64,000 nt of DNA from positions 30,750,338-30,814,337 of the forward strand of contig NC_091932.1 in assembly GCF_041260155.1 (NCBI RefSeq), in the 5' to 3' direction. The notes below the pieces were generated by a model. The model searched no databases and had not been told where the DNA came from. It saw only the letters and a program-made list of their open reading frames with translations. This DNA is from Ptychodera flava (Eukaryota; Hemichordata; Enteropneusta; Ptychoderidae). This document shows positions 24,448 through 36,754 of the stretch, in pieces. Made by a program: the position numbers and the translations under genes. Numbering within the stretch: the first letter of the stretch is position 1; each line of letters opens with the position of its first letter.

Positions 24448-26673
24448 ATGGAGAAGACGATTTCTCAGTTTCATTTTACCTTGATACTGTGTCTGGCAAC
24501 TCGACCTTTGGTGAGTGAAGGTAAATTTAAGTGTCAATCCTGACGATTGTAATCATACACGTAGAGTCATCTATTCACACATAAGCTTACATAGATACCT
24601 AACGCAACTATACCTTCCTACACACTTACCTACTTACAGTGTACCCTGTGTACCTACCTACTTTCATATACATACAAACAAGCATCCATCCATCAATCCA
24701 TCCATACATAAACACGTACGTACGTACGTACATACATACATACATACATACATACATACATACATACATACATACATACATACATACATACATACATACA
24801 TACATACATACATACATACATACATACATACGAGCAGGAAGACAGACTGACATACAGGTAGTAGACAGAAAGATGAAAATGAAGAAATTCAAGAAATATA
24901 GAAAATTGAATGCTGAACTCGGGTAGTGGTTATTGAAATTGACTTGAGAATTAATTGTAAGTCCCGATAGAGAGCCATAGTACAGATATTTTCCACAAGT
25001 ACTTTCGTTCCAATCAATACGGTATGCACAAGGGTGTTTAATATACACACAAGATTTCCATTTTATCTGAAAAGCGTGTAGATGAGACACAAACTAGATT
25101 ATTTTCACTCATACAGACAACCCAGGCTGCTAACAAACTACTTTTGGTACTTCTTGATGGATTCCGCTATGATCTCTACGGCAACAATTTGTCAAGCTTC
25201 GCAGAAATCGCCAAACGGGGCGTGCGGGCAAACTACGCAAAGCCCGTGTTTCCTTCCTTTTCTTCGCCGTGTATGTACAGCATAGCAACTGGTAAGTAAC
25301 TGGGAGGGCTTGGCAATTTCCTAGTGTTCTCAAGATTTATACTTCAGGGATGAACCAAAAATATATATCTCTTAATTTTTGTTTTTAACTCATTTTATCG
25401 ATCCTTGGCCATTGAAATCAGAATACGTCGGAAGGGCTCAGTTAATCCATCCTTGTCTCCTTGGTTACCACATCGGGGAAATAAGCCATTTTCAGTAACA
25501 CTCTGCAAATAAGCGAAATTGACCGTCTGCAATTGGCGAGAACCTGTCATAAAAACACATATCTAACGAACCTATTCATAGTCGTCTCTAGCATGATATT
25601 GCATGCACTCGTATTTATTACAGGACTTGACCATGCAGCTCGAAACAAAGTTGGCAACGACTCAACGATCTTATTTCATACCCTTTTTTCTGTTCATTAT
25701 CACACGGTTACTGTGGGGAAACCGTGATTATCAAAAATATTTAAATGAATGTACCGTGCTTTTTTTTCATGTCGCAGCTATCACAGCAGAACAAACTTCT
25801 TTACCGTAGTTATCGGAGCCATGTGTCGGAAAACATGTGTAGCTGACAATTTTTGATCTGAAACTACAAACTATGCATATTATGTAAATACTAGTTATAG
25901 AAAAGACTGATTTTTCTTTCGCTTCCTTTTCTATTTGTTGACCAGGTCTCTGGGTTGAGAGCCATGGAGTTGTGCACAACTCTTACTACAACGCCAGCAC
26001 CGGAGAGACCTACGACTTTTTTCAAACCCAGAACATCACTGAATGGTGGGACACCGGAGCCGAGCCCGTGTGGGTGACCGGCAAACTGCAAGGTCTGACG
26101 GCGGGCAGCTACGCTTACCCAGGTGGATCAGTACCAGTCAAGGGTATTCTTCCCGACAAAGTCGTCTATAGTACACTACGTTTGTATTTGACAAATCTAA
26201 ACGAGAGAATAGACACTGTAATTGGTTGGATCGCGGATGACGACATCGACATAACTTTTCTGTATTACAATCTCCTTGATGACGTCATGCATGTGGTCGG
26301 CCAGCCGTCGCCTGCCGGTGACTCCATCATCGCAGATAAGATCCTGTCTGACATCAACGATGACATCCATCATCTCCTGGAGAAGTTAGAAGAACGCGAC
26401 CTCTTCGACAAGGTCAACGTCTTGTACACTGCAGACCATGGTCACGTGGAAGTTGAAGGTCAAATCAAACTGTTTGATTACATTAGTGAAGACGATTTAG
26501 ATTTTTATTTATTCAGTGATGCTGCATTCACGCAGCTACTTCCGAAGGAAGGGAAATTGGAGCAGGTGCGTTAACTGTTCAAATAGCCCACACGCTCGAT
26601 TGTCAGCATATGTGGCTAGCAAACCAGATAAAGACAGAGACTGACAGACCGACAGACAGACACGTGGACATAC

Positions 26674-26704
<31 letters not shown>

Positions 26705-26819
26705 CATACATACATACATACATACATACATAGAGATAGACAGATCAGGGTAAATGCTTATAAAACGAAAGAAATTACAGTTTACCAGGTGGGCCATTTT
26801 CTACGACTTGAATTGCGAA

Positions 26820-26880
<61 letters not shown>

Positions 26881-28492
26881 TCATTGAAAAGTCGTGCAGA
26901 AACAGCCTTTGAACATCCCTGTTCTGTATTTTGTAGGTCTACCAGGCTCTAGATGGCGCACATCCTCATATGCACGTGTATAAGAAAGAGGAAATGCCCG
27001 AACACCTGCATTACTCCAATAATGAAAGAATTCTGCCGCTTGTCGTTATTGCAGACCCTCCTTTCCAACTTATGACAGTACGTATCCAAATATAACGAAT
27101 TTGCTATACAATTCCTCCATACAGAGAACTCCATATTACATTTCTTTGCTATACTTTGCAATTTTCCCGGGGAAAATAAATATTAGAACTTCAATTGGGG
27201 TACGGAACTGTAATGAAAAATGACTCCACTTTCAATATACTCCAATGGCTGCTTGATAATGAGCCATAGAGGGCAGTATCTGAGATATTTTCAGTGGAGT
27301 GTTAATCACCTGACATTGATCACCTTGACGTTGATTACGTTCTTGTTACAGGCAGATCGTTCTATCAAAAGCTCTGAACATGGCTATGATTATATGAACC
27401 AAGAAATGTGGACGATGTTCTACGCACATGGGCCAAGCTTCAAAAAGGGATACGAAGCTAAAGGTTTCCAATCGGTAAGGCGCGTGCATATATATGTGGC
27501 ATACTTTTTACCTCTTACGTTCCAGAACATAGAATTCCATGCCAGTCCCTGATGTGGGAAAATACAAACCATGTTCTCCACGAAACACATCGGAACCCAG
27601 TTGTCAGTTGAGAATGTTGTAGGGTACTTGTGCAGGTTGCAGCGAGTTGGTCCTAGATATTGTACTCAACGCTTCTGTTGATTCCGCACTTTGTAGATTC
27701 CGCCTCAAAGATTTTCTCATCTGAGAACACTAAATATAAGTCTTTACCTGACAATTACTGTTATTTTCTAAAAAGATGTACTTTAAAAGAATTAGCATTG
27801 ATGATTGAAACTGCCGCAACTCTTCCACACAGTCAACGCCCTCAATTTTCAGAGTCCACATCATTCTTTCCCGTTGGCCTTTGTTTTGCTTTACGTATCT
27901 TTCACGGTATTCAAATTATCAATATGTTATACGTCAAACTTCAGCGATGACACACAATGTCACATCCAATCTACGTTGTCTACACTATCCACTTCCTGTG
28001 AACAGCCTGAGGTCATTACAAACCTAAGTAGTAAAAGTTAGTGATTGACATCATCTCTTGAATGATCATAAGTTTGGTATGTGGAACGTGTTTGGCAGAG
28101 ACTGTTTCTAAACCCATTGGCAATATGAGTATACAGGTAAAAAATATCCATTCAATATAATGCGTACCATCTTGAAAAAATACCCGTTGCTTCGGGGCGG
28201 CTGTACTCCAGGGAGCATCTTTGAGCGACGGATCCACCATTCGAACACACATCCTCCTTAAAATTGTGCCATAACATCAGCTTTCAAATCATGTCATCTT
28301 CCCTTGTAGGTGGACATATATCCGTTGATGTGTGAGATCCTTGATATAAAACCTGCTCCAAATAATGGCTCCTTGGACAACGTCAAAGATATGATACTCG
28401 ACACTGCAGTTGGTTCTGCTGTGTATACAAAGCCATCAACGTGGTTTCCATTGGTATTTATCCTGCAAGTTGCAAGATACCGTAAGATCTAG
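24448..28492 (+). CDS. ENPP6: ENPP6-like choline phosphodiesterase (6 coding exons)
   Basis: Exons: 24448-24510, 25117-25291, 25946-26565, 26937-27077, 27352-27474 and 28310-28492; the phases agree and the product is 434 residues, against about 440 for human ENPP6. The start gives a hydrophobic N-terminus (residues 1-21) fitting a signal peptide. The family is nucleotide pyrophosphatase/phosphodiesterase; ENPP6 hydrolyses glycerophosphocholine and related choline phosphodiesters outside the cell. Metal ligands can be placed: D35 in LLDGF, nucleophile S70 in FPSFSSP, D191 and H195 in LLDDVMH, D243 and H244 in TADHGH, H343 in HGYD. Serine rather than threonine as nucleophile is the ENPP6 pattern. 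N91 matches the phosphate-binding Asn. Odd points: the usual PN(Y/H) after the nucleophile is PCM, and the GH of the second metal motif is MH. A hydrophobic C-terminus (FPLVFIL) could direct GPI anchoring, but the signal is weak. Placement within ENPP6 rather than another ENPP is inferred from the overall reading. Confidence 0.88.
24717..24832 (+). repeat. (CATA)n microsatellite in ENPP6-like intron 1
   Basis: About 28 copies of CATA, preceded by ACGTACGTACGTACG. It gives YIHT-repeat frames on + and YVCM-repeat frames on -, which are not genes. Confidence 0.95.
26664..26735 (+). repeat. (CATA)n microsatellite in ENPP6-like intron 3
   Basis: About 14 copies of CATA after a GACAGAC-rich lead-in, between exons 3 and 4 of the ENPP6-like gene. 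Confidence 0.9.
26825..26880 (+). repeat. (CT)n(CA)n microsatellite
   Basis: A CT run of about 45 bases passes straight into CACACACACA, about 60 bases before ENPP6-like exon 4. Confidence 0.9.
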
Positions 28493-28836
28493 AGAAGGGA
28501 CGTTTTAACAGACCGAAGATTGATGACATTTTAAGAAGGGATGCATCCGTATGGTTCCTTAGCGTACCAGGTTGCTGATGGCTCTTGTCGTCGACCAATA
28601 CTATACTCTTTTCCCGGTCCGTATTAATTTAAAACCCATTCGTGCGAGATATTCTTGAATTTAAAACTACTACGTATGCTATCGAGACATTAGCAGGTGC
28701 AGATTCAACTTTCATGTCTACCTGCTATATTTGCGTCTTTTAAAATAGTCAATATAATGTACCACTTCATTTCTGAGGCCCGGAGCACGTGTATAACGTG
28801 TGTTAGACAGTAAAAATTTGATATCATTTAGACGGA

Positions 28837-28842
28837 AATAAA
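28837..28842 (+). promoter_or_regulatory. possible polyadenylation signal of the ENPP6-like gene
   Basis: AATAAA lies about 345 bases after the stop codon. Other AATAAA hexamers occur further downstream, so the choice is uncertain. Confidence 0.35.
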
Positions 28843-30394
28843 CAGATGCGTTGCATACTTATCCAGTTGTGCAGAAGTAAACAGATTTCGAATTTCTGTC
28901 GACAATTTTCATCTCTAATTTGTATTTGATATTAGAAGTGTATTTTTTTGGCTTTGATATTACAATTTACATTCAAGACGAACCATTTAAAGATATGTAG
29001 ATTGTAAGAAAACTTTTTAGTAAGCAATGTTGTTATATCAGGTTTTTTTTAAAGAAAGGAAACCCTTAATTACACCGAAATCATGCCTCGGATTGCTCTA
29101 GTTTCTGGTGAGTTTTTTGAATATTGCTTTTTTGCCAAGTATTTTGAGAAGAATATCTCGAGTTCCATTTTATTTTTTTATACTTGTAGTCCTAAGTCGA
29201 TTGAATAAATTCACTCTGTGCGTAATTATCGATGAGTCGCTACCAAGGTGTCTTGAGTAGTATATTGTCCTTGATAATGACATCCAGCAAAGATGAAAGT
29301 CACTGTGCAGTGAATATATTAGAATATCATGTTGCAGATCAAAATCACCAACGATTGTCAGTCTCGGACAGTTTTGAAGTCAAGGATAACTGTTCAAATT
29401 TCAAGTATATGTTTTCAGCAAATTGCAAGTAAACTTTAAAGGGAGGATCGTCGCGTCTGCGGCTGCGCGACATTCTTGATATATGTTGATAAACACTGTG
29501 AACATGCCTCTCGCCCAGAAATTTGAAATGAATGTCTGGCAAAAAATATAAATGTGAAGTAAATTCAGCATTCGATGCATGTTCATAGTTCACCAGTTTT
29601 GTGGCTTTCCAATCACTGCAAGACTTTGCCAAATAAACTTTGGTTGCGTTTATTCGTTTATATGCAGATGATTCGGCCGCGGCCACCAGTTTCGGTACAG
29701 TCCCCATTTTAATATTTTAATAACGGAGTCGTTGCGGCTGTTTTTGAAGTCCCCCCGTAAGGTGGGAGAATTGACGGGTGAATGTGAAAATATCAAAGGC
29801 ATGTTGAAGGGCATTTGAAAAGATTTTTGGGCTTACAGGGAACGCGGGGGACTAAAAACGAAAATGTCTCCAATTGATATGAAATATGTGTTGGGTTATC
29901 TCTCAAATAAAAATTACAAAATATAAATTGTATGGAAAAACACAATCTCTGTTGTGTATTTATTGATAAGAATACATACACAAACACAAAAGAACTTTCT
30001 CACACCCATAGGTATCAACCCAGATCACATGAAACTGCTCCAGCCAGTCCTTGTTCTATATGTGAATAGAAAAACTACAGTAAGCTTAATTACGGACAAT
30101 TGAATTCAATTCCGAACTAGAATTCATTTGTCATCGTGATTACGGTCTTTACAAATATACAAAGTATTTGCAAAAACGGTATATTTGTTGTTTGTGGGAG
30201 TAGCAAAGAAACCGCAGTTGATACACAGAACAAAACGTACTGAAAATTGGCTGAAAGGTACAGCTAATGTCCCTTTTATGCGATCATGTTAAAATATACT
30301 TGCGCACCCATGTGTCATGTGAAATTGTGCTGAAAGCGAAATTCACAATCAGCTTCTATCTCGCCCTGGGGATGATATATGCCACATGTGCCAT
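28843..30394. other. intergenic, no gene recognised
   Basis: AT-rich sequence downstream of the ENPP6-like gene. Short frames on both strands lack recognisable motifs. Confidence 0.5.
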
Positions 30395-31130
30395 TAAGGG
30401 AACGAGCACAATTAACGGCAGGGGGGAGGGTCTGGAAGAGAAAAAATATGTGGTGCATATATTTTTTACAGGCCCCCCTAACACCAGCAAAAATTTTAGT
30501 GGCCCCGCCATCACCGGCAACAAAATTTTTGTGCCCCCCCTCCCCAAAAAAGAAAGATTACATAGGTACAAAGTTGTACACATATATATAATCCTTATAA
30601 CTTTTAATATATGCTTTAGTGAAAACAAGATTCTTGCATTCTTGAAATAAATTATAAACAAATAAATATATAAATAATAAACAAACAAAATAACATATAT
30701 TCAAGCTTTTTTTTCAGTATTTTTTTCCTGTGTGTCCACTACGTATTCTAGTTCTTCCTATAGCATGATGAAATAACCAGTTTCAACCTAGCCTCTGTAT
30801 CATTACCAACCATTATTATTGTTGACAAATGAAGTCAAATTTCAATAATAATATTGCTCATTTTACACATAACAACTGCATTGTGAGGTTTAAGACTTGG
30901 TATTTCATCATGCTACAAGAAGTTTAACAAGGAACTCCAGCTTCAACAATTAAGGAACAAAAATGCTGAAAAATATTCTGGTCTGTCATGGTGTAAAAAA
31001 TTTTGGTGGCCCACCCCTTACCTTCCCTGGAATTTTCATGGCCCACCCCAAGAACACTCATTTTTTTTTCGTGCCCCCCCCCCCTATTTTCTCTTCCGCC
31101 CCCCTGCCGTTAATTGTGCTCGGTCCCTAA
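30395..31130. mobile_element. 736-bp inverted-repeat element (CGAGCACAATTAACGGC ends)
   Basis: The left end holds CGAGCACAATTAACGGCA and the right end its exact complement, ending CGGTCCCTAA; the inverted ends run for about 32 bases. The next stretches are G-rich on the left and C-rich on the right. No target duplication is evident and nothing is encoded. It lies 270 bases upstream of the Maelstrom start. Confidence 0.75.
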
Positions 31131-31400
31131 ATTGCCTCCCAAACAGTTAACGATTAAATGTATTACAAGTTCCTCATTGGTTCACCGAGAAAACAACTCG
31201 CCTCTACTGCTGTTGCTTGGATTAACATGTGAAAATCAGAGTAATTTTTAATATTTCTGTTTGTTTTGTCGATATCGATGGTCAAGCGAGGGCGCTATGA
31301 GGTCCCTAGTTGTCCCGATCTCGTATGTTCGCACGAGATTTGAGTTCTCAACTTTCGGAAGTCAGCGTGACAGTTTTCTCTCTTCCTTTGTGTGTCCAAA

Positions 31401-34400
31401 ATGCCTCCGAAAAAGAACAAGAAAGTATACAATGGTTTCTATATGTATATGCAAGAAATGATGCCAAGACTGAAGAACCGTGGCTACAAATTCCCGGGTG
31501 GAATGGCGGATGTCGTTCCAGTTTGCCATCCAATGTGGAAGGTGAGGAGACGAGATGAGATGTGCTCCTATCATGATCATTTCATTGTTTACAACATGGT
31601 GGAGTGGACTCGGGAACTACACTTGGATACAAACGGCATTGATATGTTAAATGAAATTGAAAATGTTTTCATCCAGCCACTGTCGTCCCCATATTTGTCG
31701 TCAAAACCTTTTTAGAAGTATGGTCGAACAGGCCATAGTGCGGGATGACCCGTTCATATAATGATACAACCCACACAAGTTTAGAGGCATGATATGGCGG
31801 TAACGCCACGTTCACTTTGCACATCTTCTCCAACCGAGCGACAGAGGAAGACGGCAGAAAAAAAAAGTTAGTTGTTGTCGGTTAAAGAAGTTTGCAAACG
31901 AACTCACTACCAGTGCCACAAATATATTGTACTGATTGTCGAAGAGATGCTTGTGCATACAGCGTATCCTTTGTTGTTCATTAATCGTACTAATCCGTGT
32001 TGATTATATAATTAGTCTGAACAATACCCGTCATAGATTACATTCTTACACTGCAGTTGACCATGGAGGTTACCTCATGGAGGTAAGCTCGCCTCCACCT
32101 CCATGGTATTGATGGTACTGGAAAGGGGAGGGGAGGGAGGGTATACAAGCCACTGCAGAACAGGACAGTATTTTTGCAAGTTAAAGGGACAAAGTCGGCC
32201 ATTTTTCATGAATTTTGTTTGATACGAAATACTACTTATATTGTTTGACATGTTGAAAGATACTGAATGAATGGGTGACCGTGCATATATTCGACCCCGG
32301 TTTTAGACAAATTAGATGAAACCATCGCGAAAATGAATTAATGTTCATGACCATTAATTCATTTTCGCAATGGTTTAGTCTATCATCTCTAAAACCGGGG
32401 TCCGAATATGTGCTTGGTCACCCGTTCATTCAGTATATTTCAACATGCCAAACAATTTAAGTAGTATCTCGTATCAAACAAAATTCATGAAAAATGGCCG
32501 ACTTTGTCCCTTTAATATGCTTTTCTACACTATGTTTTCATGCCAAATGATACAATAATTCATAAGCAAACAAATCTCGACAAAATGTCTTTTGCTGAAA
32601 CAAACGCATTTATTTTATGTTTCTCAAATTCATTAGGAGGAATCGCTGTTGGGTTTTGATGCGGCAGCATATCTCACCTTTACCGTTATCTACTTTTATG
32701 ATACCTCCTCAATGATTAATTCTGCAAAACTGTGTGCTTGCAGTAAATTACAGACTGCAAAAGTGAGTAATGTTAAACTGCAGGGGTACTTATATATGTC
32801 GAGCTTTGGTACATAGAGCTGCAAATTGCTGACATTTTCCCAGTCCATCAAAGGTCAAACTATGTACAAGAAGCATGGGATCTCTGGAAATGTAGATTGA
32901 GTCTGCCATGTGTAACTTTCAGCTCTCTAAAATTTTGGAAAATCTCTGTTCTTCAGGCCTTACCAGAAGAAGAAAAACAAATGTATGAACGTCAAGCAAA
33001 ACAGTTCAAAGAACTGAAGAAAAATGAAGATACCGTGTATGGACGACGAGACTTGCACTGGCCAATTAATTAGTGTAAGTTTGTGTATCACAGGTTTGGG
33101 TCAATGGCAGTGTGTCATCTTGAAGTTGAAAATCAATACTTGTCTTTACTCTGGCTGGACAAACTTTCAGACTTCGTATTCTTACAAGTTGTGTTGGTCT
33201 ACGCCTTGTTTTTGCGCATTTTGAAACTTTTACTGAAAATTAAAGTTTCTCAATATCGATTTTATTGAAATTAAAAATTTGAGGGCCTCTGTCAGAGGAA
33301 TCCTACCTGTACGCTTTAAGCTTTGATCGTCTCCACAGCCAAAATCACAGTCCTTAGCAATTTGTACAGTTGTTCAAGTCCGGCATATATATATTGTTGG
33401 GCCTAGCTGTACGTACTGGGGACAAGTTTGAAGTGGGACTTGTTGCGAGGGGTGCGATCACGATCTCTTTTATTCTCCTTTTCTTGACTTGATAGACTAT
33501 AGTATTTTCCGCAGAAATTCAAGGGTTTTACATGTGTGTTGATGATGGCCCCCAATTTTCTAAAATGGCCCCCTTGGGACAGGAGTAGGGGCCCACAGTG
33601 GCCCCCTGTTTTGACATCCTAGATTGAATACTGCATACTGACCAGTAATTTGATGCACCAATGCTTCTCCAATTAGAGAATTTGCACGATGACATGTCTA
33701 TTCTTTATCAAGTGGGGAAAATAATGATTGAAAAATCGTCCTTTCAATGTTTTATGAACAGAATTCTCTTTTGCTATTAAATATCTGGGTAATATTTATT
33801 TCAGTTTAGGAATGATTTATTTCATCCTTCTCATGAAATTAAAGAAAATAGGTAATACTTTTTAATAAATAGACACCCATACTTTCAAATGCTGTCTGCA
33901 TACAAAGCTCATGCTCTGACATCTTAGATCAGTAAATGTTCAGTTGGCACAGTGAACTGTCAATAGTCAACCCTGTCTGATCAATTAAAGTATTGCCATA
34001 TTATGATAGAGTGAACACAAATCAGGTTGCTGGACTGTTCATTAATATTCTGATCCTCCTTACATAAACTGGGAAGTCACGATGGATTGGCAAATCTCCT
34101 TACACATTTTGAAATGTCACCATTTCAATAAATGTTACCATTTCTGTGAATATTGGTAGTTATCATCCCTTCTTGGCCAAGAGTGCCCGGAAAAAAATTG
34201 TGAATATAGCTGTATGCAAATGACGTTATACTTCTCTCATTAATATGCAAAAATATGTATTTTGCTGCAAATTATGAACACCAGAAAAGACGATAATTGA
34301 CAGCTGAGACTCCAAGCTATAACAGCAGCCACCCATGCAACCCTGACAAAATTTATCTGAATTTCTGGCAGCAATGCCCAGTGTCGCAAGCAACCACAAA

Positions 34401-36714
34401 CAGCCCATTCAACATTATCTGTATCTCCTGGTCTGGAAAGAAAGGCTCTCTAAGAAAATCAGATTATCTCCATAAAGAAGATCATGCAGCCCCACTTTTC
34501 TGCAATTGTACTGTGTGTTTTTTATATTCTCAAGCTACTAAGAGCCTGAAAATTGAAAGACTAGAAAATTTTTCTCAAGCTGTCTGTAAGACGAGTTAAG
34601 CCAGTCCCTCTTGAAATGAAGAATAAAAGTAAGGGGTCTCTGTACAATATTTGGTACTTGAGAAACAGATTACCCATTATCTCCTGACACTTGGAAAATT
34701 CGAAATGGCTGCCATCCCTTTGCAATAAAGCAATAACGAAAAATGAAATTTTCGATTTTCACAAAAGTAAGCTGGTGAAAACTTTAGTTGCACCGTGGGC
34801 TTCAAAATGAGCCCCCACAAGTGGTAGACCAAAAGCTATATATTGTAAAAGTTTGAGAGTCTGAATATCTGTATCCAAGGCACAATATACCTTTAACAAA
34901 TACTTCCTGCAATTCTCATCTCCAGGAACGCATTGACCCAGTAGCTGTGAATGAAAGACGCAGGCGTGAAGAGAGACAAAAAGTAAAAGAAAACTGGCCA
35001 AAGGGAGAAGGTAGGTTTCTGTTTATGGGTTATCTATCGGTACCCTTGTCAACAGTGAGCAAGTTTTAGCATCAAAATTTCAAACCCTCTTAAAATCTCA
35101 ATCAATGAGAACAAGTTGGAGTTAAACTTGAAGCAGCTTACCTCTCGAAATATACAAGCATTGTTTCTATTAGTTGATTACTGTGATATCTTCAAGTTAT
35201 GATTATGGTTTTCAAGCATATCAACACAAAATGTTCATGTCCATTTCATGATTTCACTTTTCTATTTGTTGTTAACATAGAACTAGACTACCACTGAAAT
35301 GGAACAATGGCCCCACCACTTGTGGAAAACCCTCTTGTGCCTTTTCTAAATTCACCTTTTCCTGGTACACCAATTAGGTTGCCATGTAGTTGATAGATAA
35401 CAGGTTGCCTGTCTGTAGTAATAGGTAATAGATGACATTTACACTCACAGAATACAAACTTGACAGAGAAAATGAATAAGCAAATGTAGGGATCAACAGT
35501 CCAGAATTGATGCCTTTGTGTTCTAGACTATTTATAGGCTGTCTTTGATTCCTTCAATGGTCCCTACCATGGCACACACAGGAAAAAATTGAAACAAGAT
35601 ATATAAGGTGTGAAAATGGGATAATTGGTCTAAGCAAGGGATCATATATCAGTGAAAGTTCTGCCCAAGGTTCCATAACTCACCAGAATATTCTCGCATC
35701 ACAGGAGTGGTATTTGAAACCTTCTTCATGATTGACGTGCAGTCTCTGTGTGCCTCGGAACTCAAGGAAGCAGAAATGATCCGGTACCTGCCATGTGAGA
35801 TAGCCTGTGTGGAGTACAGTCTGAATCTCGGAATCCAAAAAGCCTGGCATAAATTCATTGAGCCACCCCAAATTCCTCTTGGATTTCGATTCCAGTGCAA
35901 AAATGACAGTAAGTAGATTAACAAGCATGTAACATGTTGCCCCGGGTCTTTACACTGCTGGAAAATACTCAAAAATCCTTGAATATTTAAAGCCTCCTGG
36001 AAAGTCGTTGAAAAGTCCTTGAATATGAAATGGAGTCCTGGATAATTGATGTTGTCCATCATTTCAAAAATCAGGAATGACTTATGATGCCTTGAAAAAA
36101 ATATGTGATACATAAAAATGATATATTGTATAGACGATACGAGAAAAATGGTATTTTAGACTACAAATTGAGCATTGCTAAAATATTCCTTGACTTTTTA
36201 GTGACAATTAGAGTGTGTAGACCCTGCTTACCAACTAGACACATGTTCATCAGTTTGTTCATCCTCGAATATAATCGACTTGGGATAAATGGAATCCTGA
36301 AGCCAGGAGATGGACTGCCAACAGACCAGTGAATAATAATTGTATGAATGTAAATATGCCAGACTAGGGAACTTGCTCTGCTTTTAGTTTGTCGATCAAA
36401 ATATCTGTTATTTCAGAGTGTGGTGTATGTTGCGATACTGAACATGCTGGTGTATATTCATGCAAACCAAGAGTCAGGCAGAAATGATTATACCCGACGT
36501 GCTCTCGTACTTATGACTTATGTTAACCCTTGGAGTCAAGTTAGCTATGTCAAAAAACTCTATACCAGCAAATGTATTGTGTAAAATTTTCTTGTATCAA
36601 CAAGAACTCAGAGTGAATGGTGTGTCACCTTAGCTTAGAGGAAACACATGTACATAGACATATACACACATATATTTACACATATATACACACATGACAT
36701 GCATGCATGCATGC

Positions 36715-36754
<40 letters not shown>

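Noticed and set aside
24515-25090. Open frames with YIHT or YVCM repeats on both strands
   Set aside because: They are translations of the CATA microsatellite.
30267-30688. Frames of about 110-127 codons on both strands
   Set aside because: They run across the end of an inverted-repeat element and show no domain.
33024-33224. Separate small ORF starting MKIPCMDDET
   Set aside because: Its first part is the second half of Maelstrom exon 2 in a shifted frame; the rest runs into the intron.
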